From assembly GCA_030045215.1 (NCBI GenBank), contig JASIBJ010000500.1, positions 1 through 9,409 of the forward strand: a DNA stretch of 9,409 nucleotides, in the 5' to 3' direction. Positions 1 to 7,289 of the stretch are shown here, in pieces. Made by a program: the position numbers and the translations under genes. The stretch's first letter is position 1; each line of letters starts with the position of its first letter. Source of the DNA: Streptosporangiaceae bacterium. GTDB lineage: Bacteria > Actinomycetota > Actinomycetes > Streptosporangiales > Streptosporangiaceae. The notes below the pieces were generated by a model. The model saw only the letters and a program-made list of their open reading frames with translations. It searched no databases and had not been told where the DNA came from.

Positions 1-873
1 CCGCAATTGCTGCAACTGTCTGGCATCGGCAGCCGCGCCGTCCTGGAGCCGGCGGGCGTCACGGTCCGTCATGACCTGCCGGGGGTCGGCGAGAACCTGC
101 AAGACCATCTCGAGGTCTACGTCCAGTACGGCTGTAAGCAGCCCGTCTCGGTCGCGCCGGCTCTGAAGTGGCGGAACCGGCCGCTGATCGGCGCGCGCTG
201 GCTGTTCCTGCGCAGCGGCCCCGGCGCAACCAACCACTTTGAGGGCGGAGGGTTCGCCCGCAGCAACGACGAGGTCGCCTACCCGAACCTGATGTTCCAC
301 TTCCTGCCGATCGCCATTCGCTACGACGGGTCGGCGCCGGCTGGCGGTCACGGCTACCAGGTGCACATAGGCCCGATGAACTCCGACTCGCGCGGGACGG
401 TGCGGATCACCTCGGCCGACCCTGCGGTCAAGCCGGCCCTGCGTTTCAACTATCTGTCCACCGACACCGACCGGCGCGAATGGGTGGAGGCCATCACGGT
501 TGCCAGGCACATTCTCGGCCAGCCGGCGATGGCACCCTTCAACGCGGGCGAGCTATCGCCCGGTCCAGGGGTCCAGACGCCCGAGCAGATCCTGGACTGG
601 GTCAGGCGTGACGGCGAGACCGCGTTGCATCCGTCGTGCACCTGCGCGATGGGCACAGGGCCGGCGTCAGTCACCGACCCGGCCAGCATGGGCGTCCACG
701 GCCTTGAGGGGCTGCGTGTCGTGGATGCGTCGGTCATGCCGTTCATTACCAACGGCAACATCTACGCGCCGGTCATGATGATCGCCGAGAAGGCAGCGGA
801 CCTGATCCTCGGCAACACCCCGCTGGCGCCCGTCGACGTGGAGTTCTACCGGCACGCGCCCGCCCGACCCTAG
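1..873 (+). CDS. betA: GMC-family FAD oxidoreductase, choline dehydrogenase-like (5' end outside window)
   Basis: This is the C-terminal half of a glucose-methanol-choline oxidoreductase, 290 residues in frame from base 1. The window opens inside the second GMC signature ([10 protein letters not shown]), which normally sits near residue 260, so about half the gene lies upstream. Near the end, HPSCTCAMG supplies the catalytic His (codon 628-630), and [19 protein letters not shown] supplies the catalytic Asn (codon 757-759), inferred by matching the motif to choline oxidase. The stretch [20 protein letters not shown] and the Cys-containing HPSCTC motif are typical of BetA, which oxidises choline to betaine aldehyde with FAD. 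The Tyr after GNI (763-765) replaces an Asn common in other BetA proteins, which may be a subfamily trait. The DAO/GcvT enzyme downstream supports a choline/betaine role. Another alcohol substrate is possible, since GMC specificity cannot be read from motifs alone. The gene ends with TAG and is followed by a hairpin. Confidence 0.85.
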   Translation, partial: PQLLQLSGIGSRAVLEPAGVTVRHDLPGVGENLQDHLEVYVQYGCKQPVSVAPALKWRNRPLIGARWLFLRSGPGATNHFEGGGFARSNDEVAYPNLMFHFLPIAIRYDGSAPAGGHGYQVHIGPMNSDSRGTVRITSADPAVKPALRFNYLSTDTDRREWVEAITVARHILGQPAMAPFNAGELSPGPGVQTPEQILDWVRRDGETALHPSCTCAMGTGPASVTDPASMGVHGLEGLRVVDASVMPFITNGNIYAPVMMIAEKAADLILGNTPLAPVDVEFYRHAPARP

Positions 874-920
874 GCGGCCACAGCCGGGGCGCGCCGGCAA
901 GCGGCGCCAGGCTGGCCGCC
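873..920 (+). terminator. GC-rich hairpin after the GMC gene, terminator-like
   Basis: An inverted repeat starts at the last base of the stop codon. GGCGGCCA (873-880) pairs perfectly with TGGCCGCC (913-920). An alternative nested stem pairs CAGCC (881-885) with GGCTG (910-914). GGCGC (888-892) with GCGCC (904-908) is compatible with either fold. No T-run follows, which is common for actinobacterial terminators but also means that termination is inferred from position and pairing only. Confidence 0.45.
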
Positions 921-922
921 AA

Positions 923-950
923 CGGACAGGAGCGCTTTGGCCACTGTCCG
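923..950. promoter_or_regulatory. 7-bp perfect inverted repeat, possible operator
   Basis: CGGACAG (923-929) and CTGTCCG (944-950) are perfect reverse complements 14 bp apart. Half-site centres are 21 bp apart, two helical turns, as in many sites bound by dimeric regulators. It lies 46 bp upstream of the GTG start of the nucleotidyltransferase-like gene. It could equally be a second RNA hairpin ending the upstream transcript. I found no convincing -35/-10 pair beside it. Confidence 0.3.
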
Positions 951-996
951 CTGTATCGTGCGGTTTGAGTGACGAATTGCGCGACAGGGAGCAGCC

Positions 997-1812
997 GTGG
1001 TAGATCAGGCTAGCCATTCGACAACTGCGGCCGCTGGCGGTGACCCTCTCCACGAGGCCGTTTCGCTGGCACGGAGTGCGGCGGACGAGGGGATCGGGCT
1101 GAAGCTGCTGGGCGGGCTAGCCGTCCGGGTCATCTGCCCGGACCTGCCGCCACGGCTGCGTGCCGGGCAGGACATGGACTTCGCCTGTCTGTCCCGCGGC
1201 CGCAAGGAGGCCGCTGAGTTCCTCACCCGCAGCGGCTGTCAGCCCGACCGGCGGTTCAACAGCCTCAACGGTGACCGTCAGATGTACTTCACGGCGCCGT
1301 CCGGGCGGCCGATTGACCTGATGGTTGACCGGCTGAACATGTGCCACGTCCTGGATTTCCGGCCCACGTTCGGGGCGCTGCCGCTGACGCTAGCGGCGAT
1401 GGACGTCCTGCTGTCGAAGCTCCAGGTCGTGGAGCTCAATGAGAAGGATGCCAGGGACATCGTGCAACTGCTGGCCGGCGTGCGGGTCGTCACCCAGGTC
1501 GTCGCCCAGGCCGGCGGCAAGGAGCAGGCCGAGCCGGAAGCACCGGTCCTGGACTCCGAGCGGTTCGCTCGCCTGCTCGCCGCCGACTGGGGCTGGTGGC
1601 GGACCGTGACCGGCAACCTGGAGAAGCTCCCTGGTCTGGTCGACGACAAGCCGGAACTGCTCCCGCCCGACCCCCCGTACGACCCGCTGGCGCAGGCGGC
1701 GGAGCTGCTGGAACTGGCCAGTTCCGTGCCCAAGAGCATGAAGTGGAAAGTGCGGGCGGGTGTCGGGGACCGGGTTCGCTGGTACGAGCTGCCCGAGGAG
1801 GTCGGGCACTAA
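997..1812 (+). CDS. Nucleotidyltransferase-fold protein of unknown target (AbiEii/MNT-like)
   Basis: This 271-residue protein carries the hallmarks of a minimal nucleotidyltransferase. LLGGLAVRV (residues 37-45) gives the Gly-Gly loop. QDMDF gives the first metal Asp pair (D59, D61). PIDLMVD supplies the third acidic strand (D107). LSKLQVVELNEKDARDI (about 140-155) resembles the Lys and Asp/Asp helix of AbiEii-like and related families (K141, D151, D154). Such enzymes move a nucleoside monophosphate onto RNA, protein or a small molecule; nothing here identifies the acceptor. Residues from about 175 on look like a substrate or structural domain rich in Trp, Pro and Glu. The GTG start has AGGGAG (986-991) five bases upstream. 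No antitoxin-like partner is adjacent, so a toxin-antitoxin assignment is not supported. I infer the fold from motifs only; a housekeeping or regulatory role is equally possible. Confidence 0.7.
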   Translation: MVDQASHSTTAAAGGDPLHEAVSLARSAADEGIGLKLLGGLAVRVICPDLPPRLRAGQDMDFACLSRGRKEAAEFLTRSGCQPDRRFNSLNGDRQMYFTAPSGRPIDLMVDRLNMCHVLDFRPTFGALPLTLAAMDVLLSKLQVVELNEKDARDIVQLLAGVRVVTQVVAQAGGKEQAEPEAPVLDSERFARLLAADWGWWRTVTGNLEKLPGLVDDKPELLPPDPPYDPLAQAAELLELASSVPKSMKWKVRAGVGDRVRWYELPEEVGH

Positions 1813-1927
1813 GCCGGGTCTCAGAGCCGATGAAAACGAGCCGCGCCAAGCCGACGCAAACCGGATTGCCGGCCACTCCGTGCGGGCCTCGCCGGCCGGT
1901 GCCGTCACCATTCTGCGCTTGTGAATC

Positions 1928-1957
1928 TTGACGTCCGGTTCAGCCTGGTGCTACACC
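1928..1957 (+). promoter_or_regulatory. Putative sigma-70-type promoter for the metallophosphoesterase gene
   Basis: TTGACG (1928-1933) matches the -35 consensus at five of six bases. After an 18-bp spacer comes TACACC (1952-1957), a weak -10 hexamer preceded by TGC, an extended -10 element that can offset a poor hexamer. Transcription would begin near 1964 and give a leader of about 28 nt before the ATG at 1992. It lies in the 179-bp gap after the nucleotidyltransferase-like gene. This call comes from reading the sequence only. Confidence 0.35.
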
Positions 1958-1991
1958 GGTCGCAGGCAGCGGAAAAGGGCTCGGTAGTCAC

Positions 1992-2933
1992 ATGAAGATC
2001 TTCTTTGCGACCGACATCCATGGCTCGGAAGTGTGCTGGCGGAAGTTCCTGAACTCCGCTGCCTTCTACAAGGCGGACCTGGTCATCCTCGGCGGGGACG
2101 TCACCGGGAAGGCCATGGTGCCGATCACCGCTTTCACCGGCTACTGGCAGGCGACCTGGCGCGGCGAGACGTACCAGCTCGAAAGCAAACAGCAGCTCGA
2201 CGAGCTGATCGCGCGGATCCGCAACAGCTGCTTCTACCCGGCGATCGTCAGCCCGGATGAGCTGAGCCACCTGGGGGCGAACGAGGCCGCCGTCGGCGAG
2301 CGGTTCGAGCACGAGATGATCAGCTCCCTGGACCGCTGGCTGGACATGGCCGACGGCAAGCTGCGCGGCGGCCAGATTCCGTGCATACTCAACGGCGGCA
2401 ACGACGACATCTTCGAGATCGATAGCGTGCTCGAGTCCTCGCCGTGCGTGAGCTTCGCCGAAGGCAAGCTCATGGACCTCGGCGGCGGTTTCTCGCTGGT
2501 CAGCATGGGCTGGACGAACCCGACGCCGTGGAACACCTACCGCGAGGCCGCCGAGGACCAGCTGGCGGAGAAGATCGAGGCGGTCGCGGAACTCGTGCCC
2601 GATATGGGCCGGGCCATCTTCAACTTCCACGCGCCGCCGTACGGCACCGGGCTGGATGAGGCCCCGGCCCTGGACCAGAACCTGCGGCCAATGCACGGCG
2701 GCGCGGTCATGAAGCCAGTCGGCTCGACGGCGGTCAAGGACGCGATCGTCAAGTACCAGCCGATGCTGTCGCTGCACGGCCACATCCACGAAAGCCGGGC
2801 CATCAGGCGCATGGGCCGGACGCTCGCGATCAATCCGGGCAGCGTCTACGGCGACGGCGTCCTGCAGGGCACCGTGGTCGACCTGGACGCGAAGAAAGGC
2901 AAGGTCAGCAGGTACCTGCTGGTGAACGGGTGA
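1992..2933 (+). CDS. Calcineurin-like metallophosphoesterase
   Basis: This 313-residue protein has the full metal-ligand set of the calcineurin-like phosphoesterase superfamily. It shows DIHGS (D8, H10), GGDVTGK (D36), GGNDD (N137, D138), FNFHAPP (H213) and SLHGHIHES (H262, H264, H266). These bind two metal ions and activate water to hydrolyse phosphomonoesters or phosphodiesters. An insert of about 80 residues between the second and third motifs (45-125) is helix-like and probably shapes the substrate pocket. The substrate cannot be deduced. The protein has no signal peptide or membrane segment, so it is presumably cytoplasmic. The only sensible start is ATG 1992, because motif I begins six residues later; the nearest Shine-Dalgarno-like run (AAGGG, 1975-1979) is 12 nt away, somewhat far. 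The last nine codons (SRYLLVNG plus stop) are duplicated immediately downstream. Its position next to a nucleotidyltransferase-fold gene might mean related nucleotide chemistry, but this is speculation. Confidence 0.88.
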   Translation: MKIFFATDIHGSEVCWRKFLNSAAFYKADLVILGGDVTGKAMVPITAFTGYWQATWRGETYQLESKQQLDELIARIRNSCFYPAIVSPDELSHLGANEAAVGERFEHEMISSLDRWLDMADGKLRGGQIPCILNGGNDDIFEIDSVLESSPCVSFAEGKLMDLGGGFSLVSMGWTNPTPWNTYREAAEDQLAEKIEAVAELVPDMGRAIFNFHAPPYGTGLDEAPALDQNLRPMHGGAVMKPVGSTAVKDAIVKYQPMLSLHGHIHESRAIRRMGRTLAINPGSVYGDGVLQGTVVDLDAKKGKVSRYLLVNG

Positions 2934-2960
2934 AGCAGGTACCTGCTGGTGAACGGGTAA
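2907..2960 (+). repeat. 27-bp tandem duplication spanning the phosphoesterase stop codon
   Basis: Copy 1 (2907-2933) and copy 2 (2934-2960) are abutting and differ at one base (2932 G, 2959 A), which changes the stop from TGA to TAA. The unit is exactly nine codons, so copy 2 stays in frame and would add SRYLLVNG if the first stop were read through. Each copy begins with the perfect 14-bp palindrome AGCAGGTACCTGCT (2907-2920 and 2934-2947). Because the palindromes are identical, the first copy can pair fully with the second in RNA, giving a 14-bp stem with a 13-nt loop that contains the stop codon. The near-identity suggests a recent slippage duplication or selection on both copies. Confidence 0.95.
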
Positions 2961-2964
2961 AGCC

Positions 2965-2990
2965 GGGACGGCCAGGCACGCTGGCCGCCC
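2965..2990 (+). terminator. Strong short hairpin between phosphoesterase and permease genes
   Basis: CGGCCAG (2969-2975) and CTGGCCG (2981-2987) form a perfect 7-bp stem with a 5-nt loop. The flanking GGG (2965-2967) and CCC (2988-2990) extend it to ten pairs with one bulged A (2968). It has no following T-run. It ends seven bases before the permease ribosome-binding site (2997-3002), so it may be a terminator for the phosphoesterase transcript, an attenuator, or an mRNA-stabilising element for the permease message. Confidence 0.5.
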
Positions 2991-3007
2991 AGACCTGAGA
3001 GGCGCAC

Positions 3008-4624
3008 ATGGCAGCAGAATCCGTGAGCACCACCCCAACCCTGTTCCTGCGTAACGCTACCGGCCTGGTACGAGGCTGGTCGGTGCGCGACTCGATGATC
3101 TACGCGTGCCTGTCGACTAACTTCCTGGCCCTCGGGATCTACGAGTTCACGTTCGCCGGCCCGGCTTTCCCGAAGGGTCAGTTCATCACCTCGATCATCA
3201 TCTCGGCGATCCTGGTGTCGTTCCTGGTGGTCGCCTACAGCGGGCTGATCGTCACGATTCCGCGGGCCGGCGGCGACTACGTCTGGCAGACGCGCATCCT
3301 CGGCAGTGGCATCGGCTTCGTGATGGCCGTTACCGGCTGGTGGTTCATCCTGTGGCTATGGGCGCCGATCTACGGCAACATCCTGTCGGTCATCTTCTTC
3401 CAGCCCCTCTGGGCGACCCTCGGCAGTCCCTCCGGGGCGGCCTGGTTCGGCTCCAAGTGGGGGATCTTCGTCGTCTGCCTGATCACGATCGCGATAGCGG
3501 GTGTGCTGGTCTCGCTCGGCATGGCCGGCTACGCAAGGATCCAGAAGTGGTGCTTCTACGGCGGGCTGATCGGCTTCGCCGTTGTGGTCGTCCTGCTGCT
3601 GGTCAGCAGCCATGCCTCGTTCGTCAGCTCGTTTAACGTCGAGGCCCAGAAGATCTTCGGCGTGCACAATGCGTACGCAGCGACCAACGCGGCGGCCAAG
3701 AAGGCGGGCTACAGCACGTATCCGATCGGCATCGGCCCGCTCGGCCCGACGCTGTCGCTGATCCCGGCCATGATGTTCTTCATCCTGTGGCCGAACTGGG
3801 GCTCCACCCTGTACGGCGAGATCCGCGGCGCGAGCGACTTCAAGCGGGTCTTCACCGGTATGTTCACCGGCCTGTGGATCACCGTCCTGCTGGTGGTCGT
3901 CTTCCTGCTGCTGGTCGACAAGACGATCGGCTGGGGTTTCTACCAGAACCTCAACTCGCTGGACTACAACACCACGCCGCAGTTCGGCATCTGGCCCTAC
4001 CCGTTCCTGTTCGCGGGCTGGCTGGTGCACAACGCTGTCTTCCAGGTCGCCTTGATCCTGGTGCTCAGCCTGTGGTTCTTCGGCTGGGTCGGCACCCTGT
4101 TCCTGTCCTCGACGCGGGTCATCTTCGCCGCGGCGTTCGACCGGGTGCTGCCCGACCGGGCGGCCGAGGTGTCGGAGAAGCGCAAGGTGCCGCTCTACTC
4201 GCTGGTCCTGATGCTGCTGCCAGCCGCGATCGTGAGCGGGTTCTACGCGTCCTCGCTCTCGTTCCGTGATTACACGCTCGATGCGACTCTCGTCATCGCG
4301 GTCACGTACCTGTTCAGCGCGATCGCGGTCGTGATCCTGCCGTGGCGCAAACCGGAGCTGTGGGCGGCATCACCGGCGAGCCGGTTCAAGGTCTTCGGCG
4401 TGCCGATCGTGCCGGTGGCCGGCGTGGTCACGATCGCGCTGCTGGTCTTCGACCTGGTCGAATGGCTCTCCAACGACCTTTACTTCGTGAACAACCATGA
4501 CTCGCTGTACTTCATGGCGGGGATGTACGTGCTCGCGGTCGTGGTGTACCTCGTGGCCCGCGTCGTGCGCAGGCGGCAGGGCATCGACCTCGGCCTGATT
4601 AACAAGGAGATCCCGGTCGAATAA
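3008..4624 (+). CDS. APC-superfamily amino acid/amine permease
   Basis: This 538-residue integral membrane protein has about 12 hydrophobic segments, the first near residues 29-50 and the last near 500-520 before a basic RVVRRRQG end. PRAGGDYVW (85-93) matches the conserved motif after helix 2 of amino acid-polyamine-organocation transporters. STRVIFAAAFDRVLPDRAAEVSEK (from 368) matches the conserved cytoplasmic loop between later helices. Such permeases move amino acids, polyamines or ethanolamine-like amines by proton or sodium symport or by exchange. A loop of about 35 residues near 215-250 is probably outside the membrane. The start has GAGAGG (2997-3002) five bases upstream. Its place before the DAO/GcvT gene suggests import of dimethylglycine, sarcosine, choline or a related compound; the exact substrate cannot be read. 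It is not a BCCT or ABC-type betaine transporter. Two hairpin structures lie just upstream and may control its translation or transcription. Confidence 0.9.
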   Translation: MAAESVSTTPTLFLRNATGLVRGWSVRDSMIYACLSTNFLALGIYEFTFAGPAFPKGQFITSIIISAILVSFLVVAYSGLIVTIPRAGGDYVWQTRILGSGIGFVMAVTGWWFILWLWAPIYGNILSVIFFQPLWATLGSPSGAAWFGSKWGIFVVCLITIAIAGVLVSLGMAGYARIQKWCFYGGLIGFAVVVVLLLVSSHASFVSSFNVEAQKIFGVHNAYAATNAAAKKAGYSTYPIGIGPLGPTLSLIPAMMFFILWPNWGSTLYGEIRGASDFKRVFTGMFTGLWITVLLVVVFLLLVDKTIGWGFYQNLNSLDYNTTPQFGIWPYPFLFAGWLVHNAVFQVALILVLSLWFFGWVGTLFLSSTRVIFAAAFDRVLPDRAAEVSEKRKVPLYSLVLMLLPAAIVSGFYASSLSFRDYTLDATLVIAVTYLFSAIAVVILPWRKPELWAASPASRFKVFGVPIVPVAGVVTIALLVFDLVEWLSNDLYFVNNHDSLYFMAGMYVLAVVVYLVARVVRRRQGIDLGLINKEIPVE

Positions 4625-4643
4625 CTCACGCGCGGTCGTATTC

Positions 4644-4688
4644 GGTCACTGCGATTCTTTTGGGGAACGAGGTGTGTCCGCAGTGACC
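4644..4688. promoter_or_regulatory. Perfect 10-bp inverted repeat before the DAO/GcvT gene
   Basis: GGTCACTGCG (4644-4653) and CGCAGTGACC (4679-4688) are exact reverse complements separated by 25 bp. The 144-bp gap (4625-4768) separates the permease stop from the start of the DAO/GcvT gene. As RNA it gives a 10-bp stem with a 25-nt loop, either a terminator for the permease message or a leader structure. As DNA it could be a two-site operator for a regulator of the catabolic operon. I see no T-run and no clear promoter hexamers, and the sequence does not resemble a glycine or SAM riboswitch core. Confidence 0.5.
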
Positions 4689-4768
4689 CTTGCGAGCAGG
4701 CGCGCAGTCGCCCGCGGCAACCGGGCTGCCCTGGGCCAGTGCACACCGACAAACCGGCGGAGATCTAG

Positions 4769-7288
4769 ATGAGCGACGTACCTGACCGGGCCAGCGCGGT
4801 CATCATCGGCGCGGGCATCGTGGGCAACAGCCTCGCCTACCACCTGGCCCGGCTCGGCTGGACCGAGCTCGTCCTGGTGGACAAGGGCCCGATGCCCAAC
4901 CCTGGCGGCTCCACCGGGCACGCGTCGAACTTCATTTTCCCGATCGAGTACTCCAAGATGATGATGGAGCTCACCCGCGACTCGACCGAGCAGTACAAGG
5001 AGCTGGGTGTCTTCACCGAGAGCGGCGGCATCGAGGTAGCCCGTACCGAGGCGCGGATGACCGAGCTGCGCCGCCGCTGCTCGCAGGCCAAGTCGTGGGG
5101 CATCCCGGCCGAGCTGCTGACTCCCGAGGGCGTGGCCAAGCTGGTGCCGTACCTGGACCCGTCGGTGATACTCGGCGGCGCGTACTTCCCGACCGTCGGC
5201 GTCGTCGACTCGCTGCGGGCGGGCACGCTGATGCGCGAGCGTGCCCAGCAGTCCGGCGCGCTGACCGTGCTGGCCGGCACCGAGGTGCTCGGCATCGACA
5301 AATCCGAGGATGGCCGGGTCAGCGCGGTGCGGACCAGCAAGGGCGCGATCGGGACCCAGGTGTGCGCGATCTGCTGCGGGGTCTGGAGCCCGCGCATTGC
5401 CAGGATGGCCGGGGCGAGGATTCCGCTCACCCCGATCGTGCACCAGATGATCAGTGTCGGCCCGATCGCGCTATTCGACGGTACCGAGGGCGAGATCGCC
5501 TATCCGATCGTGCGCGACGTCGACGAGAACATGTACGAGCGCCAGCACGGCGGCGACATCGAGGTCGGCTCCTACGCGCACCGGCCGATCATCGTCTCGC
5601 CGGACGACATCCCGTCGATCGAGGCCGCCGTGCTGTCGCCGACCGAGATGCCGTTCACCCAGGACGACTTCGACCCCCAGCTCGAGAAGGCGCTGGAGCT
5701 GATGCCTGAGCTGCTCGGGGACGAGCGGGCGGGCCAGCGCTACGCGATCAACGGCCTGATCTCGATGACGCCGGACGGGCATCCGGCGCTGGGCGAGACC
5801 TCTGAGGTGCCGGGCCTGTGGTCGGTCGCCGCGAGCTGGATCAAGGAGGGCCCGGGCATCGGGCGGGCGGTGGCCGAGTGGATGAGCGGAGTCACCCCCG
5901 AGATCGACATCCACGAGGCTGATGTCTCGCGGTTCTACCCACACCAGCGCACCGCCGCGCATGTGAGCGCGCGGGCGGTCGAGGGTTTCAACAAGATGTA
6001 CGGGATCGTGCACCCGGCCGAGCAGTGGGAGTCGGGCCGCCCGGTCCGGGTCTCCCCGGTGTACGAGCGCGAGCGCGAGCTCGGAGCCGTATTCTTCGAG
6101 ACCGCTGGCTGGGAGCGGCCGATGTGGTACGAGCGCAACCGCGACCTCGTCGACCGCTACCGGGGCCAGCTGATGGACCGAGGCGGCGAGTGGGAGTCGC
6201 GCTGGTGGTCGCCGATCATCAACGCCGAGCACCTGGCGATGCGCGAGCGGGCGGGCCTGTTCGACCTGTCCGCGTTCGCGATCCTGGACGTGACCGGCCC
6301 CGGTGCCCTGCAGGCCGTGCAGAACGTCGCGGTTGCGCAGATGCAGGTGCCGGTGGGCCGCGTGATCTACACCTCCTTCCTTGACGACGCGGGCGGTTTC
6401 AAGGCCGACCTCACGGTCATGCGGCTCGGGCCGCGGCACTTCCGCATCGTTACCGGCGGTGCCACCGGGATGATGGACCTCAAGTGGGTTGCCGATCATC
6501 TGCCCGCCGACGGCAGCGCGCAGGTCACGGACCTGACCTCGGCCTGGGCCACGTTCGGCCTGTGGGGGCCTAAGGCCCGCGACATCCTGCGCCACCTCAC
6601 CGACGACGACATCTCGAACGAGGGCTTCCCGTTCGCCAGCTGCCGGGAGATCGAGGCCGAGGGCATCACCGTGCTCGCGTCGCGTATCTCGTATGTGGGC
6701 GAGCTCGGCTGGGAGCTGCACGTGCCGTTCGAGCAGGGCGGCAAGCTGTGGGACGCGCTGTTCGTCGCGGGCCTGGCCTACGGGATGGTGCCAGCCGGGA
6801 TCGGCGTCTACGGCACGACCGCTCGGCTGGAGAAGGGTTACCGCGCCTTCGGCGCCGAACTGGACGCGCACTACAACCTGGTCGAGGCGGGCATGACCAG
6901 GCCCAGGGTGAAGGCCGAGGACTTCATCGGCAGGACCGCGTACCTGGCCCAGCGGGAGGCCCCCCCGGCCGCGCTGCTCTGCACGCTCACCGTCGACGAT
7001 CACGTGTCGGAATCCGGGGAACTGCGGTACATGCTCGGCGGCGAGCCCATCCTGACCGACGACGGCGAGCCAATCACCGACGCCCGCGGCCGGCGGTCCT
7101 ACGTCACCAGCGCCGGTTCCGGTCCCTCGGTCGGCAAGCACCTGCTGATGGCCTACCTGCCGCAGCAGCTGGCCGTCGCCGGCATCCCGCTAACCGTCGA
7201 GTACCTGGGCGAGCTGTACCCGGTCACCGTGGCCGTAGCCGGATCGACGCCGCTGTTCGACCCCCTCAACGAGCGCATCCGGTGCTGA
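4769..7288 (+). CDS. Dimethylglycine/sarcosine oxidising flavoprotein with folate domain (DAO + GcvT)
   Basis: This 839-residue, two-domain enzyme matches the length and order of Arthrobacter dimethylglycine oxidase (about 830 residues) and mitochondrial dimethylglycine and sarcosine dehydrogenases. Residues 1-390 form a DAO flavin domain: GAGIVG (14-19) binds ADP, D38 ends the second strand, and GGSTGHAS holds H51, equivalent to the His that bears covalent FAD. H225 (VHQM) and Y256 (NMYERQHG, before GSYAHRP) align with the active-site His225 and Tyr259 of the Arthrobacter enzyme as I recall it. Residues from about 435 form a GcvT-like tetrahydrofolate domain: D547 (GGFKADLTV) is the equivalent catalytic Asp, and SYVGELGWEL (Y642, E649) lines the folate site. 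The expected reaction is oxidative N-demethylation with the methyl carbon passed to tetrahydrofolate. GGAG (4759-4762) precedes the ATG by six bases. The etfBA genes follow immediately, so the enzyme is probably an ETF-linked dehydrogenase, not an oxidase. Dimethylglycine versus sarcosine or another N-methyl amino acid is not settled. Confidence 0.9.
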   Translation: MSDVPDRASAVIIGAGIVGNSLAYHLARLGWTELVLVDKGPMPNPGGSTGHASNFIFPIEYSKMMMELTRDSTEQYKELGVFTESGGIEVARTEARMTELRRRCSQAKSWGIPAELLTPEGVAKLVPYLDPSVILGGAYFPTVGVVDSLRAGTLMRERAQQSGALTVLAGTEVLGIDKSEDGRVSAVRTSKGAIGTQVCAICCGVWSPRIARMAGARIPLTPIVHQMISVGPIALFDGTEGEIAYPIVRDVDENMYERQHGGDIEVGSYAHRPIIVSPDDIPSIEAAVLSPTEMPFTQDDFDPQLEKALELMPELLGDERAGQRYAINGLISMTPDGHPALGETSEVPGLWSVAASWIKEGPGIGRAVAEWMSGVTPEIDIHEADVSRFYPHQRTAAHVSARAVEGFNKMYGIVHPAEQWESGRPVRVSPVYERERELGAVFFETAGWERPMWYERNRDLVDRYRGQLMDRGGEWESRWWSPIINAEHLAMRERAGLFDLSAFAILDVTGPGALQAVQNVAVAQMQVPVGRVIYTSFLDDAGGFKADLTVMRLGPRHFRIVTGGATGMMDLKWVADHLPADGSAQVTDLTSAWATFGLWGPKARDILRHLTDDDISNEGFPFASCREIEAEGITVLASRISYVGELGWELHVPFEQGGKLWDALFVAGLAYGMVPAGIGVYGTTARLEKGYRAFGAELDAHYNLVEAGMTRPRVKAEDFIGRTAYLAQREAPPAALLCTLTVDDHVSESGELRYMLGGEPILTDDGEPITDARGRRSYVTSAGSGPSVGKHLLMAYLPQQLAVAGIPLTVEYLGELYPVTVAVAGSTPLFDPLNERIRC

Positions 7289-7289
7289 G

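Noticed and set aside
997..1812. AbiE-type toxin-antitoxin or abortive infection system
   Set aside because: The nucleotidyltransferase motifs alone are not enough. No antitoxin-like DNA-binding gene is adjacent; the neighbours are a GMC enzyme and a phosphoesterase with gaps of more than 100 bp.
1869..1899. CCGGCC/GGCCGG hairpin after the nucleotidyltransferase-like gene
   Set aside because: Only six pairs with a 19-nt loop made of CpG-rich repeats; this is expected by chance at this GC content.
1905..3038. Minus-strand open frame of 377 codons opposite the metallophosphoesterase
   Set aside because: No family motif is visible, and the opposing + strand gene has the full set of phosphoesterase metal ligands.
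4662..4690. ECF sigma promoter (GGGAAC at 4662-4667)
   Set aside because: No matching -10 element of the CGTT or GTT type appears at the proper spacing.
4625..4768. Glycine riboswitch before the DAO/GcvT gene
   Set aside because: I considered it because of the pathway, but the conserved glycine aptamer core and tandem arrangement are not visible; only a simple inverted repeat is seen.
5471..7141. Long minus-strand open frame of 556 codons opposite the DAO/GcvT gene
   Set aside because: Its translation has the Arg/Ala/Gly/His-rich composition of antisense frames in high-GC DNA and no recognisable motif, while the + strand encodes a clear enzyme over the whole span.
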